50,024 bases of DNA, taken from assembly GCA_016292255.1 (NCBI GenBank), contig JAEEZZ010000055.1:1-50024 (forward strand), in the 5' to 3' direction. This document shows positions 8,047 to 17,178 of this stretch, piece after piece. The notes under the pieces are model-generated. The model was not told the DNA's origin, made no database searches, and worked only from the letters and a program-made list of their open reading frames with translations. Origin of the DNA: Oscillospiraceae bacterium (lineage in GTDB: Bacteria > Bacillota > Clostridia > Oscillospirales > Oscillospiraceae). Each line of letters starts with the position of its first letter. Within the stretch, counting starts at the first letter, position 1. The position numbers were made by a program, and so were the translations under genes.

Positions 8047-8050
8047 TTCC

Positions 8051-8119
8051 CTATCCCAGCGCCACGTCCAGGGCCGTCCCCAAAAAGGGGATCAGCAGGC
8101 CGATCAGTGCCGTTTTCAT
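8051..8119 (-). pseudogene. N-terminal stub of a ZIP-family metal transporter
   Basis: A 22-codon frame whose ATG overlaps the stop of the HMA gene (ATGA, 8116-8119). The peptide begins MKTALIGLLIPFLGTAL, which resembles the first helix of bacterial ZIP-family transporters. It then diverges (DVALG) and stops. The break is immediately next to the heptamer array, so the rest of the gene was probably lost by rearrangement. A chance hydrophobic peptide is possible, but the coupled start and cluster context favour a relic. Confidence 0.45.
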
Positions 8120-8370
8120 GCCTTTCCGAACCAGCCTTTCTTCTCATAGGGCGCGGATTCCACGCCCAGGCAGGTATAGCCCGTGGCGTCGATGGCGGCC
8201 TTCAGAGCCTCGGGATCCACCGGGGCTTCCGTCAGAAAGCCGGCTTCCTTTTTGCCCTTGGAGGCGGAGACCTTTTTGGCGTCGGGGACGGCTTTTCGTA
8301 TGGTCTCGCAGATATGGGCCTCGCACATGGCGCACATCATGCCGTCAATTTTTACCGTTGTTTTGATCAT
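8116..8370 (-). CDS. heavy-metal-associated (HMA) domain protein, metallochaperone-like
   Basis: An 84-residue protein with the HMA fold pattern. GMMCAMCEAH (residues 10-19) supplies the CxxC metal-binding pair, and the end ATGYTCLGVES matches the last HMA strand. It should bind a soft or transition metal and pass it to the P-type ATPase encoded just upstream. The start overlaps the ATPase 3' end by 26 bp and has its own SD (GGGGGAG). The ATPase lacks a CxxC HMA domain of its own, so this protein may supply that function in trans. Confidence 0.85.
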   Translation of the reverse strand: MIKTTVKIDGMMCAMCEAHICETIRKAVPDAKKVSASKGKKEAGFLTEAPVDPEALKAAIDATGYTCLGVESAPYEKKGWFGKA

Positions 8371-10453
8371 GGTTCTCCCCCAACAGATTCGTCAGACTTC
8401 GCAGGCTCAGCAGCAGGGTGGAGCTGTTATGCAGCAGGGCGCTCACAGCCGGGGGCAGAACCCCCAGAGCCCCCAGCAGGATCAGCCCGCCGTTGAAGCC
8501 CATTACAAAGTGGTAGTTTTGCCGGATGCGGCGCATCAGCGCGTCGGAGAGCCGCTTGAGGTAGACCAGCTCCCGCAGATCCTCTGCGGCGATCACCACG
8601 TCGGCCACCTCCCGGGCGATGGTTGCTCCGCTGCCCACGGCAATGCCCACGTCCGCCAGGGACAGGGCCGGGGTGTCGTTGATGCCGTCGCCGATCATCA
8701 CCACAGTCCTGCCCGCGGCCTGCTCGCTCCGGATGAAGCCCGCCTTGTCCTCGGGCAAAACCTCCGCCCGGAAGGCGTCCACGCCCAGCAGCTCTGCGAT
8801 GGCTGCGGCAGTGTTCCGGTTGTCGCCGGTGAGCATCACCGTCTTTCCGATCCCGGCGGCGTGGAGAGCAGCCAGGGTCTCCCCTGCCTCGGGCCGCAGC
8901 GGGTCGAGTATGCCGATGGCTGCGGAGAGCACCCCGTCCACCGCCAGGAAGAGCCAGGAGTTGGCTTGATCCAGGGCGTCGAAGGCCGGCTGATCCGCGG
9001 GCAGGATGGTAACGCCCTCGTCCTCGAAGACGAAGTGGCGGCTGCCGATCACGGTGCGCTTGCCGTCGACCCGGGTAGCAATACCGTGGGCCACCACGTA
9101 TTCCACGTCAGAGTGCATTTCCTCGTGATCCAGGCCCCGCTCGTGGGCGGCCCGCACCACGGCGTTGGCCACGGAATGGGGGAAGTGCTCCTCCAGGCAG
9201 GCGGCCAGCCGCAGCATCTCCGGGGCGTCCTGCCCGTGGAACGGCACCACCCGCAAAACCGTGGGGCAGGCCTTGGTGAGGGTGCCGGTCTTGTCAAAGA
9301 TGACGGTGTCCGCCTCGCTGATCCGCTCCAGGAACTTGCCGCCCTTGACGGTGATCTTCCGGTTTCCGGCCTCCCGCATGGCGGACAGGACGCTCAGCGG
9401 CATGGACAGCTTGAGGGCGCAGGAGAAGTCCACCATCAGCACCGACACCGCCCGGGCCACGTTCCGGGTCAGCAGCCAGGTCACCAGGCTGCCCCCCAGG
9501 CACCAGGGCACCAGCCGGTCCGCCAGATTGGCGGCCTGCCGCTCCACCCCGGATTTCAGCCGTTCGGAGTCCTCGATCATCTTCACGATGCGGTCGTAGC
9601 GGTTCTCGCCCACGGAGCCGGTGACCCGGAGGACGCAGTTGCCCTCCTCCACCACGGAGCCCGCGTAGACCGCAGACCCGGGCCGCTTGGCCACGGGGAC
9701 GGATTCGCCGGTGAGGGAGGCCTGGTTGAGCATCACGTCGCCGCTCTCCAGGATGCCGTCCAGGGGCAGGACGTGGCCCGTGTGGACCATCAGACAGTCG
9801 CCGGGAGCGACCTTCTCCAGGGGGACCAGGGTCTGGCGGCCATCGGCGTCCAGCTTCCAGACGCTGTCCACCTGCAGGGCCATGCTGCGGGCCAGGTCGT
9901 CCACCGAACGCTTGTGGGTCCACTCCTCCAGGGTCTCCCCCAGGCGGAGCAGGAACGACACGGAGGCGGCGGTGCCGAAGTCCCCCGTGAACTGGGACAC
10001 GCCGATGGCGACGCCGTCCAGCACGTCCACGGTCAGCCGCCCGGACAGCAGGATCCGCAGCGCCCGGAGGATCCGGGGCGCGGACTGGCAGATCCCCAGG
10101 GCGATCCGAAGCTGGGCGGGCAGGAACCACTTTTTCAGATAGTGGCGCAGCACCATGTCCACCAGCTTCTCCTTGTATTCCCGGTTCATGGCCCGGCTGC
10201 TGTGGTGCAGGGGCGGCAGCTCGGCGGCAGCCCGCTCATAGGTAAAGGCGGCCAGCCGGGCGGTGACAGGCTCCGCGGGGCCGTGGTAGATCACGGTCAC
10301 GGAGCAGATGCCCTCCTGCACGCTGACCCGATCCACCTCCGGCTGGGTCAGCAGCCAGGCCTCCAGCAGATCCGCCTGCTCCGGCTCCATGGGGCTTACG
10401 CAGGCCCGCAGGCGGAGTCTGCCGGGGGAACGGTGCAGAATCTGAAATCTCAT
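8345..10453 (-). CDS. P1B-type metal-transporting ATPase
   Basis: A 702-residue P-type ATPase. The N-terminal ~75 residues (HRSPGRLRLR...) resemble a degenerate HMA_2-like domain without CxxC. The actuator motif is SLTGESVPV, the phosphorylation site VIFDKTGTLTK, the N-domain EEHFPHSVANAVV, and the hinge MIGDGINDTPALS. The membrane metal-site helix reads VDFSCALKLSMPL: the usual CPC/SPC is replaced by SCAL, so the transported metal is not that of standard Cu or Zn/Cd pumps. ATG overlaps the preceding stop (ATGA). No DtxR-type operator was found upstream, so iron control is not shown. Confidence 0.9.
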   Translation of the reverse strand: MRFQILHRSPGRLRLRACVSPMEPEQADLLEAWLLTQPEVDRVSVQEGICSVTVIYHGPAEPVTARLAAFTYERAAAELPPLHHSSRAMNREYKEKLVDMVLRHYLKKWFLPAQLRIALGICQSAPRILRALRILLSGRLTVDVLDGVAIGVSQFTGDFGTAASVSFLLRLGETLEEWTHKRSVDDLARSMALQVDSVWKLDADGRQTLVPLEKVAPGDCLMVHTGHVLPLDGILESGDVMLNQASLTGESVPVAKRPGSAVYAGSVVEEGNCVLRVTGSVGENRYDRIVKMIEDSERLKSGVERQAANLADRLVPWCLGGSLVTWLLTRNVARAVSVLMVDFSCALKLSMPLSVLSAMREAGNRKITVKGGKFLERISEADTVIFDKTGTLTKACPTVLRVVPFHGQDAPEMLRLAACLEEHFPHSVANAVVRAAHERGLDHEEMHSDVEYVVAHGIATRVDGKRTVIGSRHFVFEDEGVTILPADQPAFDALDQANSWLFLAVDGVLSAAIGILDPLRPEAGETLAALHAAGIGKTVMLTGDNRNTAAAIAELLGVDAFRAEVLPEDKAGFIRSEQAAGRTVVMIGDGINDTPALSLADVGIAVGSGATIAREVADVVIAAEDLRELVYLKRLSDALMRRIRQNYHFVMGFNGGLILLGALGVLPPAVSALLHNSSTLLLSLRSLTNLLGENHDQNNGKN

Positions 10454-10722
10454 GCCTCGGTCGCTTCCTCAGTGCCGTCCTCGATGTAGACGGGGGCCTC
10501 AGCGGCCTCCCGCTGGGCGTTGATCTCCTTGGCGTCGGCCAGGATGTCGGCGCAGGCCGCCTGGATCTCATCCACGTTCCGCATGACTTCCTTCTTGCAG
10601 CGCAGGGCCGCCGCGGTGGCGTGGGTGTAGACCTTCCGGGCGTCCCGGCTTGCCAGGATCTTGAAGCCGGCGGAGCCAAAGAGGGTGCCAAAAGCGAACA
10701 TTGCAAGTTTTCCGGTTAACAT
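10450..10722 (-). CDS. DUF6110-like small membrane-associated protein
   Basis: A 90-residue protein with a short hydrophobic N-terminus (LTGKLAMFAFGTLFGSAGFKIL) followed by SRDARKVYTHATAAALRCKKEVM and an acidic helical tail. This matches the DUF6110 family as I recall it, which is commonly encoded next to HMA/P-type ATPase genes in Clostridia. GGAGG stands 7 nt before ATG, and the stop overlaps the ATPase start. Probable accessory subunit or chaperone for the pump; function unknown. Confidence 0.75.
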   Translation of the reverse strand: MLTGKLAMFAFGTLFGSAGFKILASRDARKVYTHATAAALRCKKEVMRNVDEIQAACADILADAKEINAQREAAEAPVYIEDGTEEATEA

Positions 10723-11106
10723 AATACTACCTCCATTGTTTTTGGCGTTAGTCGCAAAGTGAGGACTTGATGTGCAAGAGGCATCAGTGACCAGGCATTA
10801 GGCATCAGGCACCGCTTCAAACCACTTCGATGATTGACGTCGCCCCCCCGTTCGACCCCGTTTCGTATTTCAGATCGGCAAACGATTTCGGAAATCCGAA
10901 TTGATTTCGTACGGGGAACGCGGTTTTTTCAGCACAGGCCTTTCAGGCGGTGCCTGATGCCTGAACTCGAAGAGTCACGGAGTATGCCTATTGCCCAGTA
11001 CAAATAACGCATCATGTGTTTGTTTATGACCAGGTCCTCTAATTGCAACTAACACGTTGTTTTTTTCTGAGCCTGTTTCTTGGTTTTCGGGGAAATGCGC
11101 TTGTTG
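10723..11106. other. 384-bp intergenic region with a terminal-inverted-repeat element
   Basis: No gene seen. The region must hold the promoter of the DUF6110-ATPase operon (minus strand), but no strong -35/-10 pair or iron-type operator was recognised. Most of it is the inverted-repeat element listed at 10800-10962. Confidence 0.6.
10800..10962. repeat. 163-bp segment bounded by 16-bp perfect inverted repeats
   Basis: AGGCATCAGGCACCGC (10800-10815) is the exact reverse complement of GCGGTGCCTGATGCCT (10947-10962). The interior has no reading frame and is less GC-rich than the neighbours. This fits a MITE-like element; a clear target-site duplication was not found. Confidence 0.7.
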
Positions 11107-13389
11107 TTAATCTACGCCCTTCAAGGCCTCCACCATGTCGATGCTCCGGGTCTTGCGGGCGATCATCCAGCCCACCAGCAGGCTGACGCCGAAGGTGAGG
11201 ACGATGGAGATCCCATAGGTGAGGGGCCCCAGGGTGAGCTTCATTTCATACTCCGAGGCCAGGGCGGTCAGCAGGTATTTCAGCACCCCCACCCCGGCGG
11301 GCAGGCCGATGAGCACGCCCAGCACCGTCAGCCACAGGTTCTGTCCGATCAGAATGCGGCCGATCTGCCGATCCCGGAAGCCCACCACCTTGAGGGTCGC
11401 CATCTCCCGGTAGCGCTCGGTGTAGCTCATAACGCCCAGGTTGTAGAGCACCACCAGCCCCAGCACCACGGCGGCCACCGCCAGCAGGAAGATCATGGCG
11501 TTCATCAGCTCCATGAACTTGTCGAAGGAGTCCAGAATGCTCTGCTTGCTCTGGACGCTGGAGATGATCCCGCCGGCCTCGATGCCGGTCTGCCGGGTGT
11601 AGACGGTGTTGACGGTATAGGGAATGCCGATCCGGTCGGCGGCCTCGTCGGAGAGGATCACGGACTCGGACAGGGAGCGCAGGATCCCCTGCACAGTGGC
11701 CTCGTAGCTCTCGCTGGAGCCGTAGGGAGAGAAGCGGATCTTGTCCCCGGGGGCCAGGCCGTTATCCCGGGCGATGCGGTCGCAGATATAGACCCCCTCC
11801 GGAGCCAGGGTCACCTCGGACATATCCTTTGCGATAAAGTGGATCAGGCCGTGGGGCACGTGGTAGATCTCCAGCCCCACCGGGGCGTCCCCCACCTGGA
11901 CGCTGGACACGGCGGCCCAGTCGCCCTCCCGCTCCTCCGCCAGGGCCAGGGCAGCCTCGTTGCCGTTCTCGTCGGCAGACAGGTTCAGCTTGCTCTCGTA
12001 GGCCGTGGCCTCGTCATAGAAGACGGTGACAAAACTGCGGGCGGTGTCGTTCATGCCCAGCGCCCCCACCAGCAGGATCATGCAGCCCACGATGCCGAAG
12101 AGGGTCATGCCGGTTCTGGACTTATGCCGCAGGCTGTCCCGCAGGTTCCAGCGGCCGCTGAAGCGCATCCGCTTCCAGAAGCCCGTCTTTTCCAGGGCCG
12201 AGGCCCGGATCCGCTTGGGGGAATAGGGCCGCAGGGCGTCGGCGGCGCTGCCCCGGAGCATGGATTTCACCGACAGGAAGCTGATCAGCGTCAGGAACGC
12301 GATCACTCCCGCCAGCACGATCCAGCAGAAGCCGGGCACATAGAGGGTCCAGTCGATGAGGTCCACGTAGGTCCCCATGGCCCCGTCGGGGTTCATGATG
12401 TACCAGGCCAGCAGATAGCCGATGCCCACCCCCAGGACGGAGCCCGCGATGCCGATGGCAAGGCCGTAGGCGGAATAGTGCCGGAGGATGCGGCGATCCG
12501 TGAAGCCCAGGGATTTCAGCAGGCCGATCTGGGTCTTCTCGGAGGCGGTGATGCGGTGCATGGTGGTGACCATGGTCAAAATGGCAATGGCCAGGAAGAG
12601 CACCGGCAAAATGGAGCCCATGGTGACGCCCTCGTTGATCTCCCCCTGGGTCTCCGACCAGGAGACCACCTCGTCCTTGGACAGCACCAGACTGGTACGG
12701 CCCAGGGCCTGGTCGATCAGCGGGACGATCTCCTCCTTGGACAGCTCGGAGATCAGATTGAGCTGGGTGTAGAGCTCCATACCCACGGCCTCCTCCAGCA
12801 TGGCCGGAGAGGTGTAGACGAAGCCGTAGCTGTTGTAGTCCGGCATGATCTGGGTGCCGTCCTGGAGGCAGATCATATACTCCGAGGCCTTGGCAAGGCC
12901 CAGCACCGGAGCCGTGAGCTCCACCGTGCCGAAGGGGGCGGCGTAGATCAGGCTCAGCTCGTCCCCCAGGCGGACGCCGTTCTTGGCGGCGTACTGATCG
13001 GAGAGCCAGAAGCCCTTCGCCTCGGGGTCATAGGCCTCGCCGGAGGTAACGTAGATGCCGGAGACCTTGGGGTTGGAGGTGACGCTGAGGCCCAGCAGAT
13101 CCGCGTCCCCCTTCACCGCCACGTTGACCTTCAAAAAGCGGGCGGCGTCGGTGACGCCGGGGATGGCCGCCACGGCCTCCAGCTCCTCCCGGGTGAACAG
13201 GGCGTCGGAGAGGACGCGGAAGTCGGCAAAGCCTGTGGCCTCGTAGGTCTGGGCGGAGGTCCGGTCCAGGGTGTACCACTCCATCTGGAAGCCCAGGAAG
13301 ACGCCCATGCCCAGAGCCACCATGATCACCATGGAGATGAATTGGGCCTTGTAGCGCCCCATGGTGCGAAACAGCTTTCTCCTGAGCAT
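11107..13389 (-). CDS. FtsX/MacB-type ABC transporter permease
   Basis: A 760-residue permease. One N-terminal helix (about 13-35, [18 protein letters not shown]) precedes a ~220-residue extracytoplasmic domain. A three-helix FtsX domain follows (about 260-375), then a second unit: helix near 435, outer domain, and a C-terminal FtsX domain (about 645-755). This two-module layout is typical of Firmicute FtsX-family permeases. It starts 1 bp after the stop of its ATPase gene. Substrate unknown; position downstream of feoAB suggests, but does not prove, a cell-envelope or metal-stress role. Confidence 0.88.
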   Translation of the reverse strand: MLRRKLFRTMGRYKAQFISMVIMVALGMGVFLGFQMEWYTLDRTSAQTYEATGFADFRVLSDALFTREELEAVAAIPGVTDAARFLKVNVAVKGDADLLGLSVTSNPKVSGIYVTSGEAYDPEAKGFWLSDQYAAKNGVRLGDELSLIYAAPFGTVELTAPVLGLAKASEYMICLQDGTQIMPDYNSYGFVYTSPAMLEEAVGMELYTQLNLISELSKEEIVPLIDQALGRTSLVLSKDEVVSWSETQGEINEGVTMGSILPVLFLAIAILTMVTTMHRITASEKTQIGLLKSLGFTDRRILRHYSAYGLAIGIAGSVLGVGIGYLLAWYIMNPDGAMGTYVDLIDWTLYVPGFCWIVLAGVIAFLTLISFLSVKSMLRGSAADALRPYSPKRIRASALEKTGFWKRMRFSGRWNLRDSLRHKSRTGMTLFGIVGCMILLVGALGMNDTARSFVTVFYDEATAYESKLNLSADENGNEAALALAEEREGDWAAVSSVQVGDAPVGLEIYHVPHGLIHFIAKDMSEVTLAPEGVYICDRIARDNGLAPGDKIRFSPYGSSESYEATVQGILRSLSESVILSDEAADRIGIPYTVNTVYTRQTGIEAGGIISSVQSKQSILDSFDKFMELMNAMIFLLAVAAVVLGLVVLYNLGVMSYTERYREMATLKVVGFRDRQIGRILIGQNLWLTVLGVLIGLPAGVGVLKYLLTALASEYEMKLTLGPLTYGISIVLTFGVSLLVGWMIARKTRSIDMVEALKGVD

Positions 13390-13390
13390 A

Positions 13391-14095
13391 TTACCACTCC
13401 ACTTCTTCCGCGGACAGCGGATGCTCCTGGGTCTCCATGCTGCGGATATGGCCGCTCTTGACCCGGACGATCACGTCCGCCATCTTGGCGATGTTCTGGT
13501 TGTGGGTGACGATCACAATGGTCTTGCCCCGCTCCCGGGCCATTTTCAGCAGCAGCTTCAGCACCACCACGCCGGTCTCGCTGTCCAGGGCGCCGGTGGG
13601 CTCGTCGCACAGGAGGATCTTGGGGTTCTTGGCCAGGGCCCGGGCGATGGACACCCGCTGCTGTTCGCCGCCGGAGAGCTCCGCGGGGAAGTTTTTCAGA
13701 TGATCCGCCAGACTCACCGCAGCCAGCATCTCCTCCGCAGGCAGGGCGTTTTTCACGATCTCCCGCACCAGGGCCACGTTCTCGTAGACCGTCAGGGTGG
13801 GGATCAGATTGTAATTCTGGAAGACAAAGCCCACAGTCTGGGCCCGGTACTCCGCCAGTTGGTCGTTGCTCAGCTTGGAGATGTCCCGGCCGTCCACGGT
13901 GATGCGGCCCTCGGTGGGGCTGTCCAGCCCGCCGATCAGATTCAGCAGGGTGCTCTTGCCCGCGCCGGAGGGGCCCAGCACCACAATGAATTTTCCGGCG
14001 GGAAGGGACAGATCGATGTGATCCAGTGCCCGCAGCTCGTGGTCGCCCGCGGTGTAGACACGGGAAACATCGTTGAAATTCAGAATTTCAGACAT
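13391..14095 (-). CDS. ABC transporter ATPase (MacB/LolD type)
   Basis: A 234-residue ATPase with Walker [11 protein letters not shown]-loop [12 protein letters not shown], signature LSGGEQQR, Walker [13 protein letters not shown] and H-loop THN. The [13 protein letters not shown] stretch is characteristic of the MacB/LolD branch that drives FtsX-type permeases. The start at 14095 follows AAAGGAA; an upstream in-frame codon at 14122 lies inside a hairpin and is unlikely. It forms an operon with the permease. Confidence 0.9.
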   Translation of the reverse strand: MSEILNFNDVSRVYTAGDHELRALDHIDLSLPAGKFIVVLGPSGAGKSTLLNLIGGLDSPTEGRITVDGRDISKLSNDQLAEYRAQTVGFVFQNYNLIPTLTVYENVALVREIVKNALPAEEMLAAVSLADHLKNFPAELSGGEQQRVSIARALAKNPKILLCDEPTGALDSETGVVVLKLLLKMARERGKTIVIVTHNQNIAKMADVIVRVKSGHIRSMETQEHPLSAEEVEW

Positions 14096-14120
14096 ACTTC
14101 GTTCCTTTCTTTGGAAGCGC

Positions 14121-14154
14121 AAACGGATCCACAGGCGCTCCCGTGGATCCGTTT
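14121..14154 (-). terminator. hairpin between the feo genes and the ABC pair
   Basis: AAACGGATCCAC (14121-14132) and GTGGATCCGTTT (14143-14154) form a perfect 12-bp stem with a 10-nt loop. The T-run is short, so termination may be partial and the ABC genes may receive some read-through from the feo operon. Confidence 0.6.
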
Positions 14155-14158
14155 CGGA

Positions 14159-14350
14159 TTATTTGCTGTGACATTTCCCCTGCATGGGGCAGCCGCCGCA
14201 GCCGCCCCCGCAGGAGCCGCAGGAGCCGCCGCAGATATGTTTGCCGGCCTTTCTGTCCAGGATCAATCGTCGGACGATCAGGCAAACGATGAGCAGAAGG
14301 ACGAATCCGACGATCAGGGACGCCAGATTTGATTGCAGCCAGGTTAACAT
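14159..14350 (-). CDS. FeoB-associated Cys-rich membrane protein
   Basis: A 63-residue protein with one membrane helix (about 11-30) and a cytoplasmic tail with seven cysteines from C40 to C60 (HICGGSCGSC, GGGCGGCPMQGKC). This matches the FeoB-associated Cys-rich family. In Clostridia such proteins follow feoB and may pass Fe2+ or assist assembly; the mechanism is not established. It lies 53 bp after feoB in the same orientation. Confidence 0.88.
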   Translation of the reverse strand: MLTWLQSNLASLIVGFVLLLIVCLIVRRLILDRKAGKHICGGSCGSCGGGCGGCPMQGKCHSK

Positions 14351-14403
14351 AACGCATCAGCTCCTTTCCGGTTTTGAGGGCGGCGGGGACAGCTGCGCTG
14401 TCC

Positions 14404-16695
14404 TTACACGCGCACCTTCTGGGTCAGCTTGGTGGATTCCTTGTAGGGCTTGAAGAGCTGCCAGCACAGCAGGGCCAGCAGGATCAGCGCCACGATCAGC
14501 CCAAAGACATTCACGCCGCCGACAAAAATCTTACCGACCTGATAGACGATCAGAGAAACGACGTAGGCAAAGACACACATATAGCCGATGGCGAACAGCG
14601 TCCACTTGGGGTTGTTCATTTCCCGCTTGATGGCACCCATGGCCGCGAAGCAGGGGGCGCAGAGCAGGTTGAAGATCATGAAGGCGAAGGCCGCCAGCTT
14701 GCCGTGGCCGTCGGAATTGCGGTTAAAGTCACCCGCCACGTTGTCCCAGATCTGGTCGCCGTTCTCCTCCAGCTCCTCCTCGCCGTCCTGGTCGTCGTAG
14801 TTGTACAGCACGCCGAAGGTGCCGACCACGTTCTCCTTGGCGATAAGACCGGTGACAGTGGCAACGGTGGGCTTCCATGAGCCAAAGCCCTGGGGCTTGA
14901 AGATCACGGACACAGGCTGAGCCACACGGGCCAGGATGGAGTCGTCGGAGGGGTTGACCTCGTCCGGCTCGATGCCCATGCGATCCGCAACCTGCTGGAC
15001 GTAGGCTTCGTCCACAACGCTCTCGTCCTCATAGAGCTCCTCCACCATGCCGAACTTGCCGTTGACGGAGCCGAAGCCCTGGAGGAACCAGAGCACGATG
15101 GTGGACAGGACGATGATAGTGCCGGCCTTCTTGATGAACGACCAGCCCCGCTCCCACATGGCCCGCAGCACGTTGCCCACGGTGGGGGCATGGTAGGCGG
15201 GCAGCTCCATCACAAAGGGGGCCGGGTCGCCCGCGAAGAGCTTGGTCTTTTTCAGCATAATGCCGGAGATCACGATGGCGGCCACGCCGATGAAATAAGC
15301 AGAGGTAGCGATCCAGGAGGAACCGCCGAAGAGCGCACCGGCTATCAGGCCGATGATGGGCATTTTCGCTCCGCAGGGCATGAAGCAGGTGGTCATGATG
15401 GTCATACGGCGATCCCGCTCATTCTCGATGGTACGGGAGGCCATAACGCCGGGGATGCCGCAGCCGGTGCCCACCAGCATGGGGATGAAGCTCTTGCCGG
15501 ACAGGCCGAAGCGGCGGAAGATCCGGTCCATGATGAAGGCGATACGGGCCATGTAGCCGCAGTCCTCCAGGATGGCCAGCAGCAGGAAGAGCACCAGCAT
15601 CTGGGGCACAAAGCCCAGAACAGCACCCACGCCGGCAACGATACCGTCGGAGACCAGGCCCACCAGCCAGGGCGCAGCGCCCCAGCCCTCCAGCAGAGAG
15701 CGGGAACCGGCGATAATCCATTCTTCGCCGAAGACGTCGTTGGTCCAGTCGGTGAGGAAGGTACCGATGCCTATGCCGCCGTCGGCGATGGACTTGCCCA
15801 TTGCCAGGGCGTAGACCAGGAACATCACCAGGGCGAAGATGGGCAGGGCCAGCCAGCGGTTGGTGACGATCTTATCAATTTTATCGGAAACGGTCAGCTT
15901 TCCGGCAGAATGCTTTCTGTAGCAGGACTTAATGATGTTTCCGATCCAGATATAGCGCTCATTGGTGATAATGGACTCGGCGTCGTCGTCCAGTTCCTTT
16001 TCCACCTCGACGATATGCTGCTCCACGTCCCGCTTCACAGCATCCCTCAGCTTCAGCTGCTCCAAGGCCTTACTGTCGCGCTCAAAGAGCTTGACGGCAT
16101 ACCAGCGCTGCTGGGCCTCGGGCAGCTGGGAAACAGCGTGCTCCTCGATGTGGGCCAGAACGTGCTCCACAGGGCCGGAGAAGCTGTGCGCGGGGACGCT
16201 CGCTCCGCCATTGGCAGCCTTGATGGCGGCCTCGGCAGCCTCCTGGATGCCGGTACCCTTCAAGGCAGAGATCTCCACGATTTTGCAGCCAAGCTGCTTG
16301 CTGAGCTGCTGGGTGTCGATCTTGTCCCCGTTCTTTTTGACCACGTCCATCATGTTAATGGCGATGACGACGGGGATTCCCAGCTCTGTCAGCTGCGTGG
16401 TGAGGTACAGGTTGCGCTCCAGATTGGAACCGTCCACGATGTTCAGGATGACGTCAGGCCGTTCGCCGATCAGGTAGTTCCGGGCCACGACCTCCTCCAG
16501 GGTGTAGGGGGAGAGGGAATAGATGCCCGGCAGATCCGTGATAATCACGTCCGGGTGCTTTTTCAGCTTGCCCTCCTTCTTCTCCACCGTGACGCCCGGC
16601 CAATTGCCCACAAATTGGGTCGAACCGGTCAGCGCGTTGAACAGGGTTGTCTTGCCGCTGTTCGGGTTGCCCGCAAGCGCAATGCGAATACTCAT
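14404..16695 (-). CDS. feoB: ferrous iron transporter FeoB
   Basis: A 763-residue Fe2+ permease. The N-terminal G domain has G1 GNPNSGKT (9-16), G3 DLPG and G4 NMMD. A GDI-like helical spacer follows (about 170-270). The membrane core has two Gate-type repeats, each with a conserved Cys (VGTGCGIPG and FAPCF-like NLLCAPCFAA), and an insert with acidic stretches (YEDESVVDE, DDQDGEEELEENGD). ATG at 16695 was chosen over a GTG at 16716 because the SD AAAGGAAG lies between them. Length is normal. An iron-type operator occupies the gap between feoA and feoB. Confidence 0.96.
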   Translation of the reverse strand: MSIRIALAGNPNSGKTTLFNALTGSTQFVGNWPGVTVEKKEGKLKKHPDVIITDLPGIYSLSPYTLEEVVARNYLIGERPDVILNIVDGSNLERNLYLTTQLTELGIPVVIAINMMDVVKKNGDKIDTQQLSKQLGCKIVEISALKGTGIQEAAEAAIKAANGGASVPAHSFSGPVEHVLAHIEEHAVSQLPEAQQRWYAVKLFERDSKALEQLKLRDAVKRDVEQHIVEVEKELDDDAESIITNERYIWIGNIIKSCYRKHSAGKLTVSDKIDKIVTNRWLALPIFALVMFLVYALAMGKSIADGGIGIGTFLTDWTNDVFGEEWIIAGSRSLLEGWGAAPWLVGLVSDGIVAGVGAVLGFVPQMLVLFLLLAILEDCGYMARIAFIMDRIFRRFGLSGKSFIPMLVGTGCGIPGVMASRTIENERDRRMTIMTTCFMPCGAKMPIIGLIAGALFGGSSWIATSAYFIGVAAIVISGIMLKKTKLFAGDPAPFVMELPAYHAPTVGNVLRAMWERGWSFIKKAGTIIVLSTIVLWFLQGFGSVNGKFGMVEELYEDESVVDEAYVQQVADRMGIEPDEVNPSDDSILARVAQPVSVIFKPQGFGSWKPTVATVTGLIAKENVVGTFGVLYNYDDQDGEEELEENGDQIWDNVAGDFNRNSDGHGKLAAFAFMIFNLLCAPCFAAMGAIKREMNNPKWTLFAIGYMCVFAYVVSLIVYQVGKIFVGGVNVFGLIVALILLALLCWQLFKPYKESTKLTQKVRV

Positions 16696-16717
16696 AAAGT
16701 TCTTCCTTTCTTTCACG

Positions 16718-16745
16718 CCAATGGTTAGCGCGTTCTAACCATTGG
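16718..16745 (-). promoter_or_regulatory. extended DtxR-type palindrome between feoA and feoB
   Basis: CCAATGGTTAG (16718-16728), 6 bp, CTAACCATTGG (16735-16745): a perfect 11-bp inverted repeat. Its core GGTTAG-N6-CTAACC is identical in form to the feoA operator. It could give feoB a second point of iron control or act as an mRNA hairpin uncoupling feoB from feoA. Confidence 0.75.
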
Positions 16746-16753
16746 GCAAATTT

Positions 16754-16996
16754 TTATCTGACCTCGATCATTTCGGCGTCCGCCTTCCGCAGGCTCAATT
16801 CATAGCCGCGAACAGTCAGCTCCACAGGGTCGCCCAGGGGCGCTACCTTTCGAACGTAGATCTCCACGTTTTTGGTGATGCCCATGTCCATGATCCGACG
16901 CTTCACAGCCCCCTCCCCGTGGATCTTCACCACGGTGACGGTTTCCCCGATCTTTGCGTCTCGTAACGTTTTCATCGCTGCATTCCCGGAATACAT
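16754..16996 (-). CDS. feoA: ferrous iron transport accessory protein FeoA
   Basis: An 80-residue SH3-like protein: MKTLRDAKIGETVTVVKIHGEGAVKRR... (LRDAKIGE, the RRIMDMGI motif, then VAPLGDPVELTVRGYELSLRKADAEMIEV). It is thought to regulate FeoB. The start at 16996 was chosen because GGAGG lies 8 nt upstream; a downstream ATG at 16960 would begin directly at the FeoA domain. It is the first gene of the feo operon. Confidence 0.93.
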   Translation of the reverse strand: MYSGNAAMKTLRDAKIGETVTVVKIHGEGAVKRRIMDMGITKNVEIYVRKVAPLGDPVELTVRGYELSLRKADAEMIEVR

Positions 16997-17020
16997 CCTT
17001 TTTCCCTCCATTCACATTGA

Positions 17021-17106
17021 ATTAGCCTTCGCTAATCGTTCAGCTTGAAAAACGGTTAGCTTTTCCTAACCAGCCCCATTATAGTTAGCAATTGCTTATT
17101 TGTCAA
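17021..17106 (-). promoter_or_regulatory. feoA promoter with three DtxR-type operators
   Basis: On the minus strand, TTGACA (17101-17106), 17 bp, TATAAT (17078-17083): a perfect housekeeping promoter. The 17-bp spacer holds a slightly degenerate operator (TTAGC-AATT-GCTTA, about 17085-17098). A perfect GGTTAG-N6-CTAACC lies over the expected start site (17054-17071). A third, ATTAGC-CTTC-GCTAAT, is at 17021-17036. Three sites in tandem suggest tight, cooperative repression. Confidence 0.88.
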
Positions 17107-17178
17107 GAGGGTTTTGCAGAAAATTTTTTCCGCGCCCCGGGAGCGCTTTTTCCACGCAAAAAGAGGAAAAATTAGCAC

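Larger units (their letters stand above)
7434..8050. other. repeat nest without genes
   Basis: About 620 bp with no credible gene. It contains a GC hairpin followed by seven Ts (about 7450-7478), five different palindromic elements ending in CTACG, a nested inverted repeat (7763-7838) and a heptamer array (7998-8046). Reading frames here are short and not conserved in character. Confidence 0.75.

Noticed and set aside
11080..16728. Long plus-strand frames opposite feoB and the FtsX permease
   Set aside because: Shadows of well-recognised minus-strand genes; low-complexity composition and no start signals.
17041..17110. TTAGC palindromes as transcription terminators
   Set aside because: They lie upstream of genes, within -35/-10 spacing, with weak stems and no T-run; an operator role fits better.
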